Part shown: piece by piece, positions 22,180 through 30,913 of the stretch
Layout: each line of letters opens with the position of its first letter
Position numbering within the stretch: the first letter of the stretch is position 1
From: Sphingomonas quercus
GTDB taxonomy: Bacteria > Pseudomonadota > Alphaproteobacteria > Sphingomonadales > Sphingomonadaceae
NCBI RefSeq assembly: GCF_018863195.1
Contig: NZ_JAHKRT010000005.1
Span: forward strand, 248,001-312,000
Direction: 5' to 3'
Length of the DNA stretch: 64,000 nt
The notes under the pieces: generated by a model
What the model was told of the DNA's origin: nothing
Seen by the model: the letters and a program-made list of their open reading frames with translations, nothing else
Databases searched by the model: none
Program-made: the position numbers and the translations under genes

Positions 22180-23205
22180 ATGCTGCTCAAGCGTCCGCAC
22201 GCCTCCTCGCCCGCGCCCCGCGCGATTGCCCGCTGGCTGCTGATCGTGGCGGCGATGGTTTTCCTGATGGTGGTGGTGGGCGGGATCACCCGTCTCACCG
22301 AATCGGGTTTGTCGATGACGCGGTGGGAGCCGGTGTCCGGCACCATTCCGCCGCTCACCGACAAGGCCTGGGCGGCCGAGTTCGCCTCCTATCAGGCGAC
22401 GCCCGAATATCAGAAGATCAACCGTGGCATGGATCTGGCCGGGTTCAAGCGCATCTTCTTCTGGGAATATCTGCATCGGCTGATCGCGCGGACGATCGGG
22501 ATCGTGTTCGCCCTGCCCTTGCTGTGGTTCTGGTGGCGGCGGAACATTCCGTCCGGCTATGGCGGGCGGCTCGTCGGCCTGCTCGCGCTCGGCGGACTGC
22601 AAGGGGTGATCGGCTGGTGGATGGTCGCCTCCGGGCTGATCGACAGGCCGGACGTCAGCCATCTCCGTCTCGCCACCCATTTGCTGATGGCGCTGTTCAT
22701 CTTCGCCTGCACGATCTGGACGGCGCTCGACCTTCGCGGCAGCGGCCGCCCCGCCCGGCTCGGCCTCCGATCGCTGGCGCTGATCCTGGTCCTCGCCGTG
22801 CAGATCATGCTCGGCGCGTTCACCGCCGGGCTCGATGCGGGCTACGCTTATGCCAGCTGGCCGAAGATGGGCGATAGCTGGTTCCCCGAGGGCGGCTGGC
22901 ATCAGGGCTGGTCGCTGCTCGCCAATGCCGTCGATAATCCGGTGGTCGTGCAGTTCATCCATCGCTGGTTTGCCTGGATCGCCGCCGCCGCGGTGGTGAC
23001 GATGGCGGTGCGCGCCAGCCGCCGCCGGGCGAAGGGCGCGGCCCATGCGCTGGCGACGATCGTCGCCGTTCAGATCGCCCTCGGCATCGCCACCCTGCTC
23101 ACCGGCGTCGACATCGTCATCGCCGTTGCCCACCAGGCGGTGGCGGCCCTGTTGCTGGCGACGATGGTCTATGCCGCCCACCGCATCGGCCGCGGGGCGC
23201 GGTGA
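22180..23205 (+). CDS. ctaA: Heme A synthase (COX15/CtaA)
   Basis: 341 residues, eight membrane segments. Oxidises the methyl group of heme O to the formyl group of heme A for aa3-type cytochrome oxidase. The four heme-ligand histidine regions are present: WEYLHRLIARTIG (near residue 97), SHLRLATHLLMAL (near 168), QFIHRWFAWIAA (near 265) and AVAHQAVAALLLA (near 318). The LTESGLSMTRWEPVSGTIPP loop after the first segment is characteristic of the alphaproteobacterial and mitochondrial type. It overlaps the cutA start (GTGA). Confidence 0.93.
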   Translation: MLLKRPHASSPAPRAIARWLLIVAAMVFLMVVVGGITRLTESGLSMTRWEPVSGTIPPLTDKAWAAEFASYQATPEYQKINRGMDLAGFKRIFFWEYLHRLIARTIGIVFALPLLWFWWRRNIPSGYGGRLVGLLALGGLQGVIGWWMVASGLIDRPDVSHLRLATHLLMALFIFACTIWTALDLRGSGRPARLGLRSLALILVLAVQIMLGAFTAGLDAGYAYASWPKMGDSWFPEGGWHQGWSLLANAVDNPVVVQFIHRWFAWIAAAAVVTMAVRASRRRAKGAAHALATIVAVQIALGIATLLTGVDIVIAVAHQAVAALLLATMVYAAHRIGRGAR

Positions 23206-23531
23206 CCGACGCCGCGGTCACCGTCTACGCCGTTTTCGCCGACCGCGCCGAGGCCGAGCGCATCGCCCGGCAGATGGTGGAGGCGCGGCTCGCCGCCTGC
23301 GCCAACATCCTCGCCCCCTGCCGCTCCATCTATCGCTGGCAGGGCGCGGTGGAGGCGGCCGAGGAAATCCCGGCCCTGTTCAAGACCTGCGCTGATCTCG
23401 CCGCGCCGCTGATCGCCGCCATCGCCGCCCTGCACAGCTATGAGGTGCCGGCGGTCGTTCGCTGGGACATCGCCGACGCCGACCCTGCCTATGCCGCGTG
23501 GATCGCCGCCGAAACCGGCCGAAAAGCCTGA
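23202..23531 (+). CDS. cutA: CutA divalent-cation tolerance protein
   Basis: 109 residues of the CutA1 family, small trimeric proteins linked to copper tolerance. The family segments are AEAERIARQMVEARLAACANI at residues 16-36, SIYRWQGAVEAAEEIPALFKT at 43-63 and LHSYEVPAVVRWDI at 77-90. The GTG start at 23202 overlaps the ctaA stop and gives the normal length. The stop lies within a palindrome (AGGTATC-CA-GATACCT, 23531-23546) that may help end the transcript. Confidence 0.9.
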   Translation: MTDAAVTVYAVFADRAEAERIARQMVEARLAACANILAPCRSIYRWQGAVEAAEEIPALFKTCADLAAPLIAAIAALHSYEVPAVVRWDIADADPAYAAWIAAETGRKA

Positions 23532-23546
23532 GGTATCCAGATACCT
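23531..23546. other. Palindrome AGGTATC-CA-GATACCT
   Basis: A perfect 7-bp inverted repeat with a two-base centre at the end of cutA. As RNA the loop is too tight for a good hairpin, so a protein-binding site is as likely as a terminator. The rest of the 128-base gap before rplM contains TTGACC (23569-23574) as a possible -35 box for the ribosomal-protein promoter. Confidence 0.35.
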
Positions 23547-23659
23547 CTCGTCAAAACCCCGGATTTGCTTGACCGAATCGGCCCATTCTTGCATGAGCCC
23601 GCTCGCAGACGCCGCTCCGGCAAGGGGCGGCGCTTATCGTTTGAAGAGGTAGTGGCCCC

Positions 23660-24139
23660 ATGAAGGCGCTCATGAAGACGACGAAGTCGGCGACCCCGTC
23701 GACCGTCGAGAAGAAGTGGCATCTCATCGATGCCGAAGGCCTGGTGGTCGGCCGCGTGGCCTCGATCATCGCCAACATCCTGCGCGGCAAGCATAAGCCG
23801 AGCTTCACGCCCCACATTGATTGCGGTGACAATGTCATCGTCATCAATGCGGAGAAGGTGCGCTTCACCGGCAAGAAGGCGTCGCAGAAGATCTATTATC
23901 GCCACACCGGCTATGCCGGCGGCATCAAGGAAACCCGCGCCGACAAGGTGCTGGAGGGCCGCTTCCCCGAGCGCGTGCTGGAAAAGGCCGTCGAGCGGAT
24001 GATCCCGCGCGGTCCGCTGGGCCGCCAGCAGATGCGCAACCTGCGCGTCTTCAAGGGTCCGGAGCATGACCACGCCGCCCAGAACCCGACCGTCCTCGAC
24101 GTCGCGTCGATGAACCGCAAGAACAAGGTTGGCGCCTGA
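23660..24139 (+). CDS. rplM: 50S ribosomal protein L13
   Basis: 159 residues; early-assembling large-subunit protein. Matches L13 throughout: [52 protein letters not shown], and the C-terminal [20 protein letters not shown]. The first ATG at 23660 is followed by another ATG 12 bases later (MKALMKTT); either may be used. It is followed after one base by rpsI, the conserved rplM-rpsI pair. Confidence 0.97.
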   Translation: MKALMKTTKSATPSTVEKKWHLIDAEGLVVGRVASIIANILRGKHKPSFTPHIDCGDNVIVINAEKVRFTGKKASQKIYYRHTGYAGGIKETRADKVLEGRFPERVLEKAVERMIPRGPLGRQQMRNLRVFKGPEHDHAAQNPTVLDVASMNRKNKVGA

Positions 24140-24140
24140 T

Positions 24141-24713
24141 ATGACCGACACTTCTGACAACCGCCAGTCGCTGGCGGACCTCGCGGCGCTGACCGGCCAG
24201 GCCGCTCCCGCCGCTCCGCAGGCCGTGCAGTCGCCCGTCACCGCTCCGGCGTCGGACGAAGCGCCTGCCGCGCCGATCGCACCCGAGGCGCCGCCCGCCC
24301 CGCTGCGCGAGCGTATCGTCGATGCGCTGGGCCGCTCCTATGCCACCGGCCGCCGCAAGGACGCCGTCGCCCGCGTCTGGCTGAAGCCGGGCACCGGCAA
24401 GATCACGATCAACGGTCGTGACCAGGAAGTCTATTTCGCGCGTCCGACGCTGCGTCTCGTCATCAACCAGCCGTTCGGCGTCGCCGAGCGTGAGGGCCAG
24501 TATGACGTGGTCTGCACCGTGAAGGGCGGCGGCCTCTCCGGTCAGGCCGGTGCCGTGAAGCACGGCATCGCCCAGGCGCTGACCCGCTACGAGCCGATCC
24601 TGCGCACGCCGGTGAAGCGCGCCGGCTTCCTCACCCGCGACAGCCGCGCGGTGGAGCGCAAGAAGTATGGCCGCGCCAAGGCGCGTCGCAGCTTCCAGTT
24701 CTCGAAGCGCTAA
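24141..24713 (+). CDS. rpsI: 30S ribosomal protein S9
   Basis: 190 residues, longer than the usual ~130. The S9 core starts at [21 protein letters not shown] and ends [14 protein letters not shown], whose terminal Lys-Arg reaches the P-site tRNA. The extra ~60 N-terminal residues are rich in Ala and Pro ([20 protein letters not shown]), a low-complexity extension seen in some alphaproteobacteria. ATG at 24141 follows the rplM stop by one base. A strong terminator follows. Confidence 0.97.
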   Translation: MTDTSDNRQSLADLAALTGQAAPAAPQAVQSPVTAPASDEAPAAPIAPEAPPAPLRERIVDALGRSYATGRRKDAVARVWLKPGTGKITINGRDQEVYFARPTLRLVINQPFGVAEREGQYDVVCTVKGGGLSGQAGAVKHGIAQALTRYEPILRTPVKRAGFLTRDSRAVERKKYGRAKARRSFQFSKR

Positions 24714-24735
24714 GCGCCTCGCCGAACAGGCTTGC

Positions 24736-24777
24736 AGAAAGGGCGGTCCCGGCATGCCGGGGCCGCCCTTTCTTTAT
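24736..24777 (+). terminator. Rho-independent terminator of rplM-rpsI
   Basis: AAAGGGCGGTCCCGGC and GCCGGGGCCGCCCTTT form a long GC-rich stem around AT, followed by CTTTATTT. It lies about 25 bases after the rpsI stop. A textbook intrinsic terminator. Confidence 0.9.
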
Positions 24778-24850
24778 TTGGGCAGCTATCAGGCGACTGG
24801 CCTCACCCCCGGTCATGCCAATCCGTTTCCACTATGACGAAGAAAGTCGG

Positions 24851-24870
24851 AAAGGGGGCACCCCCCTTTT
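24851..24870. terminator. Bidirectional terminator-like hairpin AAAGGGGG-CA-CCCCCCTTTT
   Basis: A compact stem with A-rich and T-rich flanks, 60 bases upstream of the GH19 ribosome site. It may be a second barrier insulating the GH19 gene from rplM-rpsI. The loop is only two bases, so a couple of pairs must open. Confidence 0.5.
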
Positions 24871-24871
24871 C

Positions 24872-24897
24872 TTGACTTGTAGGATAGCCTACTATCC
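24872..24897 (+). promoter_or_regulatory. Palindromic candidate operator upstream of the GH19 gene
   Basis: TTGACT (24872-24877) is followed by a perfect GGATAG-CCTA-CTATCC palindrome (24882-24897), whose TACTAT could be a -10 box. TTGTAGGATAG (24877-24887) repeats, with one mismatch, TTGTAGGAAAG at 20475-20485 in the XRE/DUF6456 region. A shared regulator is possible. Confidence 0.4.
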
Positions 24898-24929
24898 CTG
24901 GCTTCCCCTCGTCATGATCGGAGGGGCAT

Positions 24930-25550
24930 ATGTTCGTCACATTGAAGCAGCTTCAGACGCTCTTTCCGCGCGCGCCGCAGGCCGGTCTTACCGCCTTCGC
25001 CGCGCAGGCGCCGGACCTCTTCCCGCGCTTCGGCCTGACCGGCGGTGCGCACCGCATTCCCTATTTCCTCGCCCAGATCGCCCATGAATCCGCCGGCCTC
25101 ACCTGCACCGAGGAAAGGCTCAGCTATTCGGCCGAGCGGCTGATGGCGGTGTGGCCGGGGCGCTTCCCGACGCTCGCCGCCGCCCGGGCTTGCGCCGGCC
25201 AACCGGAGAAGCTCGCTGCCCTGGTCTATGCAGGCCGCATGGGCAATGGCCCGGTCGAAAGCGGCGACGGCTGGCGTTATCGCGGCCGCGGCTATCTGCA
25301 GATCACCGGCCGCGCCAATTATCAGGCGCTCTGCGCGCCCACGGGCATCGACCTCATCGCCGATCCTGATCGCGCCGCCGCGCCGGACGGCGCGCTCGCC
25401 GTCGCCTGCGCCTTCTGGCAGGGCCATGGCCTCAACGCGCTGAGCGACAAGGGCGACTTCGCCGCCGTCACCCGCCGCATCAACGGCGGGGTGATCGGCC
25501 TCGAGGACCGTCGCAACTGGCTGGCCAAGGTCGAGCGGGTGCTCGGCTGA
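24930..25550 (+). CDS. Glycoside hydrolase family 19 (endolysin-like) protein
   Basis: 206 residues matching GH19 enzymes of the phage-endolysin type: AQIAHESAGLTCTEERLSYS contains the catalytic glutamate (E53) and a second acid (E61 or E62), followed by YAGRMGNGPVESGDGWRYRG, GYLQITGRANYQAL and GLNALSDKGDFAAVTRRING. GH19 enzymes cut chitin or, in endolysins, peptidoglycan. There is no signal peptide, so release would need a holin or cell death, as for phage and GTA lysis enzymes. It stands alone, with a GGAGG site and its own palindromic upstream region. Confidence 0.85.
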   Translation: MFVTLKQLQTLFPRAPQAGLTAFAAQAPDLFPRFGLTGGAHRIPYFLAQIAHESAGLTCTEERLSYSAERLMAVWPGRFPTLAAARACAGQPEKLAALVYAGRMGNGPVESGDGWRYRGRGYLQITGRANYQALCAPTGIDLIADPDRAAAPDGALAVACAFWQGHGLNALSDKGDFAAVTRRINGGVIGLEDRRNWLAKVERVLG

Positions 25551-25599
25551 AGGCAGGTCGTTACGGGCGGTTAACCCTGTTTGATTATGCGACGGGCGG

Positions 25600-27183
25600 A
25601 TGACCCGGCGCACCTTGTTGACCCTCGCCCTTGTCGGCTTCGCGGCGCTGCTGCCGAGTTTCCTGTGGGGGCCGGGCAAGACCCATGACTATCAATACGC
25701 CTATCTGTGGACGCAGCATTTCGGCGAGCAGATGGCGGCGGGACACGTTTACGAACGCTGGCTGCCGCACAGTTTCGAGGGGCTGGGCAGCCCGAGCTTC
25801 TATTTCTATCCGCCGCTCGCTTATTGGGTCACCGGCGCCATCGTCGCGCTCGGCGTGCCGGTCCCGCAGGCCATCAACCTCGGCGCGCTGGCGCTGCTGG
25901 TCGCCTCGGGGCTGGCCATGCACAGGTGGCTGGCCGAGCGTGCCCCGCCGGCATCTGCGCTGGGCGGCGCCATCTGCTACATGGTCGCGCCCTATCATCT
26001 TTATGACTTCTACGTGCGAGGCGCGCTCGCGGAATTCGCCGCCTTCATCTGGCTGCCGCTGATCGCGCTGGCCATCGACCGGCTGCCGACGCGGCGCGGC
26101 ACGCTGCTGCTGGCGGCGAGCTTTGCCGGCCTGTTGATCACCCATTTGCCGATGGCGATGCTGACGGGCCTGTTCCTGGTCGCGCCGCTGCTCGTCGCCC
26201 GCTGCCGCCGCGACGCCGCGATCCTGCTGCCGGCCGCCGGGGCGGGGCTGCTGTCGGCGGCGGCCGCCGCCTTCTACCTGCTCCCGGTCCTCACCCTCCA
26301 GGACCATGTCTCGATCGCGATGCTGTGGACCACGGACCAGGCCTCGACCTGGTCGATCTGGAGCGTCCACCCCGCTCTCTTCCCGAGCCTCAGCGTCGCT
26401 CTCATCCTGCTGGCCCGGCCGGTGCGCTCGCTGTGGGGCGGCATCGTCGCGGTGACGGCGATCGCCGCGCTCGGGCTGATCCCGCTGCTGTGGGAGATCG
26501 CGATCCTCGACAAGGTGCAGTTCCCGTGGCGGCTGTTCTGCATCGCGGAGTTCGCCGCCGTCACCGCGATGGTCCGCCACCGCGCGCGCCCGCTGCTGAC
26601 GGCGCCGGGGCGGACCCTGCTGATTTTCCCCTATCTCGCCACTGCCTTCACCGCCGCCGCCTATATGCGCGCGCCGATCGACTATGCGACGATTGATCGC
26701 ATCGGCCCCGATGCCGTCGAATATCTGCCGGCGGGCTTCGACACCAAGCGCGTCCGACGGGACGCGCTCGTCCATCGCCGCCTCGATGCCGATGCGTGGC
26801 GTAGCCTGCCGCGCGGCGACACGATCCGCGTCACCCGGACCGGCCCGGTGACGATCGGTCGCGCCGCCTTCCCGATCTGGCAGGTGATGCGCGAGGGCAC
26901 GGCGGTGCCGTCGACCGGCCCGCTGATCCGCTTCGACGCCACGCCGGGCGTCTACCGCGTCGTGCGCGTCGCGTTGTGGCAGGAACGCTGGGGCGCGGCG
27001 ATCAGCCTTGCCGCTCTCGCTCTCTTCGTGCTGCTGGCCCTGCCCGGGGCGTCGCTCAGACGCCTTTGCCGTCGGCCCATTGGCGTACGCCGCGTCGGGC
27101 ATCCTGCACGAAGCGGGAATGCCGCACGCCCGACAGGAACGCCCGGCCGAGCAGCCAGCCGATCGGCCCCACCGGCCGCCTGA
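25600..27183 (+). CDS. Polytopic membrane protein, PTPS-related/glycosyltransferase-like
   Basis: 527 residues with about 11 membrane segments. The early THDYQYAYLWTQHFGEQMAAGH and WLPHSFEGLGSPSFYFYPPLAYW loop resembles the 6-pyruvoyl-tetrahydropterin-synthase-related membrane domain and GT-C-type glycosyltransferases (YfhO-like), in which acidic residues of the first loop are catalytic; here D28 and H27 are candidates. Substrate unknown; probably a lipid-linked sugar. The last ~45 residues (after LALPGASLRR) are Arg/Pro-rich and lie antisense to the end of the next gene, so the true C-terminus may be affected by a sequence error or the overlap may be real. Confidence 0.65.
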   Translation: MTRRTLLTLALVGFAALLPSFLWGPGKTHDYQYAYLWTQHFGEQMAAGHVYERWLPHSFEGLGSPSFYFYPPLAYWVTGAIVALGVPVPQAINLGALALLVASGLAMHRWLAERAPPASALGGAICYMVAPYHLYDFYVRGALAEFAAFIWLPLIALAIDRLPTRRGTLLLAASFAGLLITHLPMAMLTGLFLVAPLLVARCRRDAAILLPAAGAGLLSAAAAAFYLLPVLTLQDHVSIAMLWTTDQASTWSIWSVHPALFPSLSVALILLARPVRSLWGGIVAVTAIAALGLIPLLWEIAILDKVQFPWRLFCIAEFAAVTAMVRHRARPLLTAPGRTLLIFPYLATAFTAAAYMRAPIDYATIDRIGPDAVEYLPAGFDTKRVRRDALVHRRLDADAWRSLPRGDTIRVTRTGPVTIGRAAFPIWQVMREGTAVPSTGPLIRFDATPGVYRVVRVALWQERWGAAISLAALALFVLLALPGASLRRLCRRPIGVRRVGHPARSGNAARPTGTPGRAASRSAPPAA

Positions 27184-27859
27184 ACTGGATGAGCAGCACG
27201 ATGCGGGTCTCGTCCGTGTCGTTCAGAACTTCGTGATTGTACATGTCGTCGAACACGAAGGCCTTGCCTTCCTCCCAGCCGCGATACTGGTCGCCGACGC
27301 GGATCTGGCAGCGCTCCGCCGCCTTGGGCACCTGCAGGCCGAGATGGCAGACGAGGATCGCCTTGGTGACGCCGGTATGGGCCGGAATGTGCGTACCCGG
27401 CACCAGCACCGAAAAGAGCGCGGTGTTCAGGCCCGGCACCTTGCGCAGCAGCGCCGCCGTCTTCGGGCAGCGCGTCAGATTCTCCGGCAGCTCATAGCCA
27501 TAGCCGTGCAGGAAGAAGGAGCGCCACCGCCCCGCCGGCGCGATCCGCCGGTGATCGGGCGAGATGGCGGCGAGCGGCGGCACCTTGTCGAGATCCTGCA
27601 GCACCACCGCCGCCTCGTCGCGGATCGACTCCCAGTTGGCCTCCAGCTCGGCCACCCATGGGAACAGCGCCTTGTCGAAAAAGGCCGGATTGCCGACGCG
27701 CGAAGACCGCGCCACCGCATCGTTGACGCGCGGCTGCGCCCATTTGCCGAAGCGCATGAACAGCGACAGCTTCGGGATCATCGTCTTGGCAGGCTTCGGC
27801 GCCGCCTCGTCCTGGCGCAGCCGGTCGACGCCGGCGGCGAAATGCTCGGCCTCGGCCAT
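27056..27859 (-). CDS. Aspartyl/asparaginyl beta-hydroxylase family protein (LpxO-like)
   Basis: 267 residues; an Fe(II)/2-oxoglutarate dioxygenase. The metal and cosubstrate motifs are VLVPGTHIPAHTGVTKAILV (H157 and H161), CHLGLQVP, and FVFDDMYNHEVLNDTDETRI with H209 and R219. LpxO-like members hydroxylate the acyl chains of lipid A; others act on peptides, so the substrate is open. It lies one base before prfC on the minus strand and is probably expressed with it; its 3' end overlaps the convergent membrane-protein ORF by 128 bases. Confidence 0.82.
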   Translation of the reverse strand: MAEAEHFAAGVDRLRQDEAAPKPAKTMIPKLSLFMRFGKWAQPRVNDAVARSSRVGNPAFFDKALFPWVAELEANWESIRDEAAVVLQDLDKVPPLAAISPDHRRIAPAGRWRSFFLHGYGYELPENLTRCPKTAALLRKVPGLNTALFSVLVPGTHIPAHTGVTKAILVCHLGLQVPKAAERCQIRVGDQYRGWEEGKAFVFDDMYNHEVLNDTDETRIVLLIQFRRPVGPIGWLLGRAFLSGVRHSRFVQDARRGVRQWADGKGV

Positions 27860-27860
27860 G

Positions 27861-29417
27861 TCAGGATCGCTCGCGCGTCGCCGTGAAGCGGACCGCGGGT
27901 GTCCGCTCCGCGGTGTAGTTCAATTCCCAGGCGTCGCGCGCCAGATAGACGGGGGAGCCGTCCCGATCTTCCGCCATGGCCGCTTTCTTTCCCTCCATGA
28001 ACGCCTTCAGCGTGGCCGGATCGTCGGCGGAAATCCAGCGCGCCGTCTCATACGGCGCCGGCTCGAACTCTGCGGCGACATTATATTCCGCCTGAAGGCG
28101 CGAGATCAGCACCTCCAGCTGCAACTGCCCGACGACGCCGACGATCCATTGCGAGCCGATCATCGGCTTGAACAACTGGGTCACGCCCTCTTCGGCCATG
28201 TCGTTGAGCGCGGTACGCAGCTGCTTGGTCTTGGTCGGATCGAGCAGGCGCACGCGGCGCAGGATTTCCGGCGCGAAATTCGGAATGCCGGTGAAGGTGA
28301 TCGCCTCCCCCTCGGTCAGCGTATCGCCGACGCGCAGCACGCCATGATTGGGAATGCCGATGATGTCGCCCGGAAATGCGGTGTCGGCGATCTCGCGATC
28401 CTGGGCGAAGAAGAAGATCGGCGAGTTGATCGCGATCGCCTTGCCGGTCTGCACCTGTTTCAGCTTCATGCCGCGGCGGAACGTGCCCGAGCAGATGCGC
28501 ATGAAGGCGATGCGGTCGCGGTGCTGCGGGTTCATGTTGGCCTGCACCTTGAACACGAAGCCGGCGACATTGGGCTCCTCCGGCGCCACCGCGCGCGGGG
28601 TGGCCGGCTGCGGGCGCGGCGGCGGCGCGAAACTCGCCAGCGCCTCGATCAGCGCCTCGACGCCATATTCGCGCAGCGCCGAGCCGAAGAACACCGGCGT
28701 CTGGCTGCCCGCGCGATATTCGGCGACGTCGAATTCCGGGTAGCCGATCGCGGCCAGCTCCGTCTCCTCCCGCAGCGCCTCGAGCCGTTCGGCAGACAAT
28801 AATCCCTCCAGAGCGGGATCATCCAGCCCGGCAAGACGATGCAGGCTGCCGTCGGGCCTGGTCAGGCTTTGCTCGCGGAAATCCCACAGTCCTTCATGCT
28901 GGCCGCCCAGGCCGACCGGCCAGTTCATCGGCACCACGTCGAGCGCCAGCGTGTCGGCGATCTCGTCGAGGGTGGCGAAGGGGTCGCGGCCTTCGCGGTC
29001 GACCTTGTTGACGAAAGTGATGATCGGCACGTCGCGCAGGCGGCAGACCTCGAACAGCTTGCGGGTCTGCGCCTCGATGCCGCGCGCCGCGTCGATCACC
29101 ATCACCGCGGAATCGACGGCGGTGAGCGTGCGATAGGTGTCCTCGCTGAAATCCTCGTGGCCGGGCGTGTCGAGCAGATTGAACGTCAACCCCTTGCGCT
29201 CGAAGGTCATCACCGAGGAGGTGACGGAGATGCCGCGCTGCTGCTCAATCTTCATCCAGTCCGAACGCGCCCGGCGATTGGCGCCGCGCGCCTTCACCTC
29301 GCCGGCGAGATGGATCGCGCCGCCGGAGAGCAGCAGCTTCTCGGTGAGCGTCGTCTTGCCGGCGTCGGGGTGGGAGATGATCGCGAAGGTGCGGCGATCG
29401 GAAACGGGATCGGTCAT
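27861..29417 (-). CDS. prfC: Peptide chain release factor 3
   Basis: 518 residues, the size of RF3, the GTPase that removes RF1/RF2 from the ribosome after termination. G1 is [12 protein letters not shown] (16-27), switch regions around [15 protein letters not shown]3 [14 protein letters not shown] and G4 [10 protein letters not shown]; the RF3-specific middle and C-terminal parts include [20 protein letters not shown] and [20 protein letters not shown]. The start at 29417 ([11 protein letters not shown]) gives the family length; the frame is open much further upstream, but that part is antisense to proA. Confidence 0.95.
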   Translation of the reverse strand: MTDPVSDRRTFAIISHPDAGKTTLTEKLLLSGGAIHLAGEVKARGANRRARSDWMKIEQQRGISVTSSVMTFERKGLTFNLLDTPGHEDFSEDTYRTLTAVDSAVMVIDAARGIEAQTRKLFEVCRLRDVPIITFVNKVDREGRDPFATLDEIADTLALDVVPMNWPVGLGGQHEGLWDFREQSLTRPDGSLHRLAGLDDPALEGLLSAERLEALREETELAAIGYPEFDVAEYRAGSQTPVFFGSALREYGVEALIEALASFAPPPRPQPATPRAVAPEEPNVAGFVFKVQANMNPQHRDRIAFMRICSGTFRRGMKLKQVQTGKAIAINSPIFFFAQDREIADTAFPGDIIGIPNHGVLRVGDTLTEGEAITFTGIPNFAPEILRRVRLLDPTKTKQLRTALNDMAEEGVTQLFKPMIGSQWIVGVVGQLQLEVLISRLQAEYNVAAEFEPAPYETARWISADDPATLKAFMEGKKAAMAEDRDGSPVYLARDAWELNYTAERTPAVRFTATRERS

Positions 29418-29501
29418 GGGGCGCAGATAGAGGGTGTTTTGCTCGCGCGAAAGGCCGCGCGATTGTGCCGTGACGCGCCGCCATGCTACCGGCCGCCCAT
29501 T

Positions 29502-30749
29502 ATGACCGATGCAACCGCTCTTATCGCCGACATGGCCACGCGCGCACGACAGGCGGGCCATGTCCTCGCCAACGCGCCGACGGCGAGCAAGGCGGAGGCG
29601 CTGCGCATCGCCGCCGCCGCGCTCCGCCGGGATGCGGCCGGCGTGCTCGCCGCCAATGCCGAGGATATGGCCCGCGCCGCCCATCTTTCCCCGGCGATGC
29701 GCGACCGCCTCAAACTGGACGAGAGGCGCCTGGAGGGCGTCGCCGCCGCTCTGGAGGACGTCGCCCGCCTGCCCGATCCGGTGGGCGTGGTGATCGACAG
29801 CGCCGAGCGGCCGAACGGCCTGCGGCTGTCGCGGGTACGCGTGCCGATCGGCGTGATCGCGATCATCTACGAGAGCCGCCCCAATGTGACGGCCGATGCC
29901 GGCGCGCTGGCGATGATGTCCGGCAACGCCGTCATCCTGCGCGGCGGCTCGGAGGCGCGGTCCAGCAACGCTGCGATCCATGCCGCCCTGGTCGAGGGGC
30001 TGGAGGGCGCCGGCCTGCCTGCCGATGCCGTGCAGCTGGTGCCGACGACCGACCGCGCAGCGGTCGGCGCGCTGCTCGCCGCCCATGGCCTTATCGACCT
30101 CGTCGTGCCGCGCGGCGGCAAGTCGCTGGTGGCGCGCGTGCAGGACGAGGCACGCGTGCCGGTGCTCGCTCATCTCGACGGCATCAACCACCTCTACGTT
30201 GACGCCGCCGCCGATCCGGCGATGGCGGCGACGCTGGCGGTCAACGCCAAGATGCGCCGCACCGGCGTCTGCGGCGCCACCGAGACGCTGCTGATCGACC
30301 GGCGCTTCGGCGAGGGCGCGCGCGTCGCCGATGCGCTGATCGCGGCGGGCTGCGAGCTGCGCGGCGACGCCGCCGCCCGCGCGCTCGATCCGCGCATCGT
30401 CGCCGCCAGCGATCTCGACTGGGACACCGAATATCTCGACGCGATCTGCGCCGTAGCCGTGGTCGACGGCGTCGAGGGCGCGATGGCCCATATCGCCGCC
30501 CACGGCTCGCATCACACCGATGCCATCATCACCGCCGACGAGCCGACCGCGCGGCGCTTCCTCGCCGAGGTCGATTCGGCGATCGTGATGTGGAACGCGT
30601 CGACCCAGTTCGCCGATGGCGGAGAATTCGGGCTCGGCGCGGAGATTGGTATCTCCACCGGCCGCCTGCACGCGCGCGGCCCGGTCGCGCTGGAAGGGCT
30701 CACCACCTATAAGTGGCAGGTCGTCGGCACCGGCCAGACCCGACCCTGA
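29502..30749 (+). CDS. proA: Gamma-glutamyl phosphate reductase
   Basis: 415 residues; second step of proline biosynthesis, reducing gamma-glutamyl phosphate with NADPH. Seen are [57 protein letters not shown], the catalytic cysteine in [15 protein letters not shown] (near residue 257) and [20 protein letters not shown] at the end. It is divergent from prfC; proB is not adjacent. A repeat-bearing gap separates it from nadD. Confidence 0.95.
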   Translation: MTDATALIADMATRARQAGHVLANAPTASKAEALRIAAAALRRDAAGVLAANAEDMARAAHLSPAMRDRLKLDERRLEGVAAALEDVARLPDPVGVVIDSAERPNGLRLSRVRVPIGVIAIIYESRPNVTADAGALAMMSGNAVILRGGSEARSSNAAIHAALVEGLEGAGLPADAVQLVPTTDRAAVGALLAAHGLIDLVVPRGGKSLVARVQDEARVPVLAHLDGINHLYVDAAADPAMAATLAVNAKMRRTGVCGATETLLIDRRFGEGARVADALIAAGCELRGDAAARALDPRIVAASDLDWDTEYLDAICAVAVVDGVEGAMAHIAAHGSHHTDAIITADEPTARRFLAEVDSAIVMWNASTQFADGGEFGLGAEIGISTGRLHARGPVALEGLTTYKWQVVGTGQTRP

Positions 30750-30778
30750 CCGGCGAGGGCCGACCGTGAAACCCCCGT

Positions 30779-30893
30779 TCGCCCCGAGCAGGCGTTGAGC
30801 TTGTCGAAATGCCGCAGCGAAGGGTCCGGCCGGACCGGCCCTTCGAGACGAAGCTCCGACAGGCCCGGCCTCTGCCCGGGGCGAGCGGATAAG
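30779..30893. repeat. Large imperfect inverted repeat (CGCCCCGAGCAGG...CTGCCCGGGGCG)
   Basis: The left arm has CGCCCCGAGCAGGCGTTGAG and CTTGTCGAA, the right arm CTTCGAGACGAAG and CTGCCCGGGGCG, with GGTCCGGCCGGACCGG in the centre as its own palindrome. This resembles the TTGAGCTTGTCGAAG-type intergenic repeats spread through sphingomonad genomes. It fills the gap between proA and nadD and can act as a terminator. Confidence 0.55.
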
Positions 30894-30913
30894 CGTGCGA
30901 GGGTCCTCTTCTG

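Noticed and set aside
24714-24929. Short ORF at 24815 in the rpsI-GH19 gap
   Set aside because: It runs across two terminator-like hairpins and the palindrome and enters the GH19 gene in another frame; regulatory DNA is the better reading.
25585-27102. Minus-strand ORF of 505 codons opposite the membrane protein
   Set aside because: Low-complexity Arg/Gln/Asp composition and antisense to a protein with clear membrane segments.
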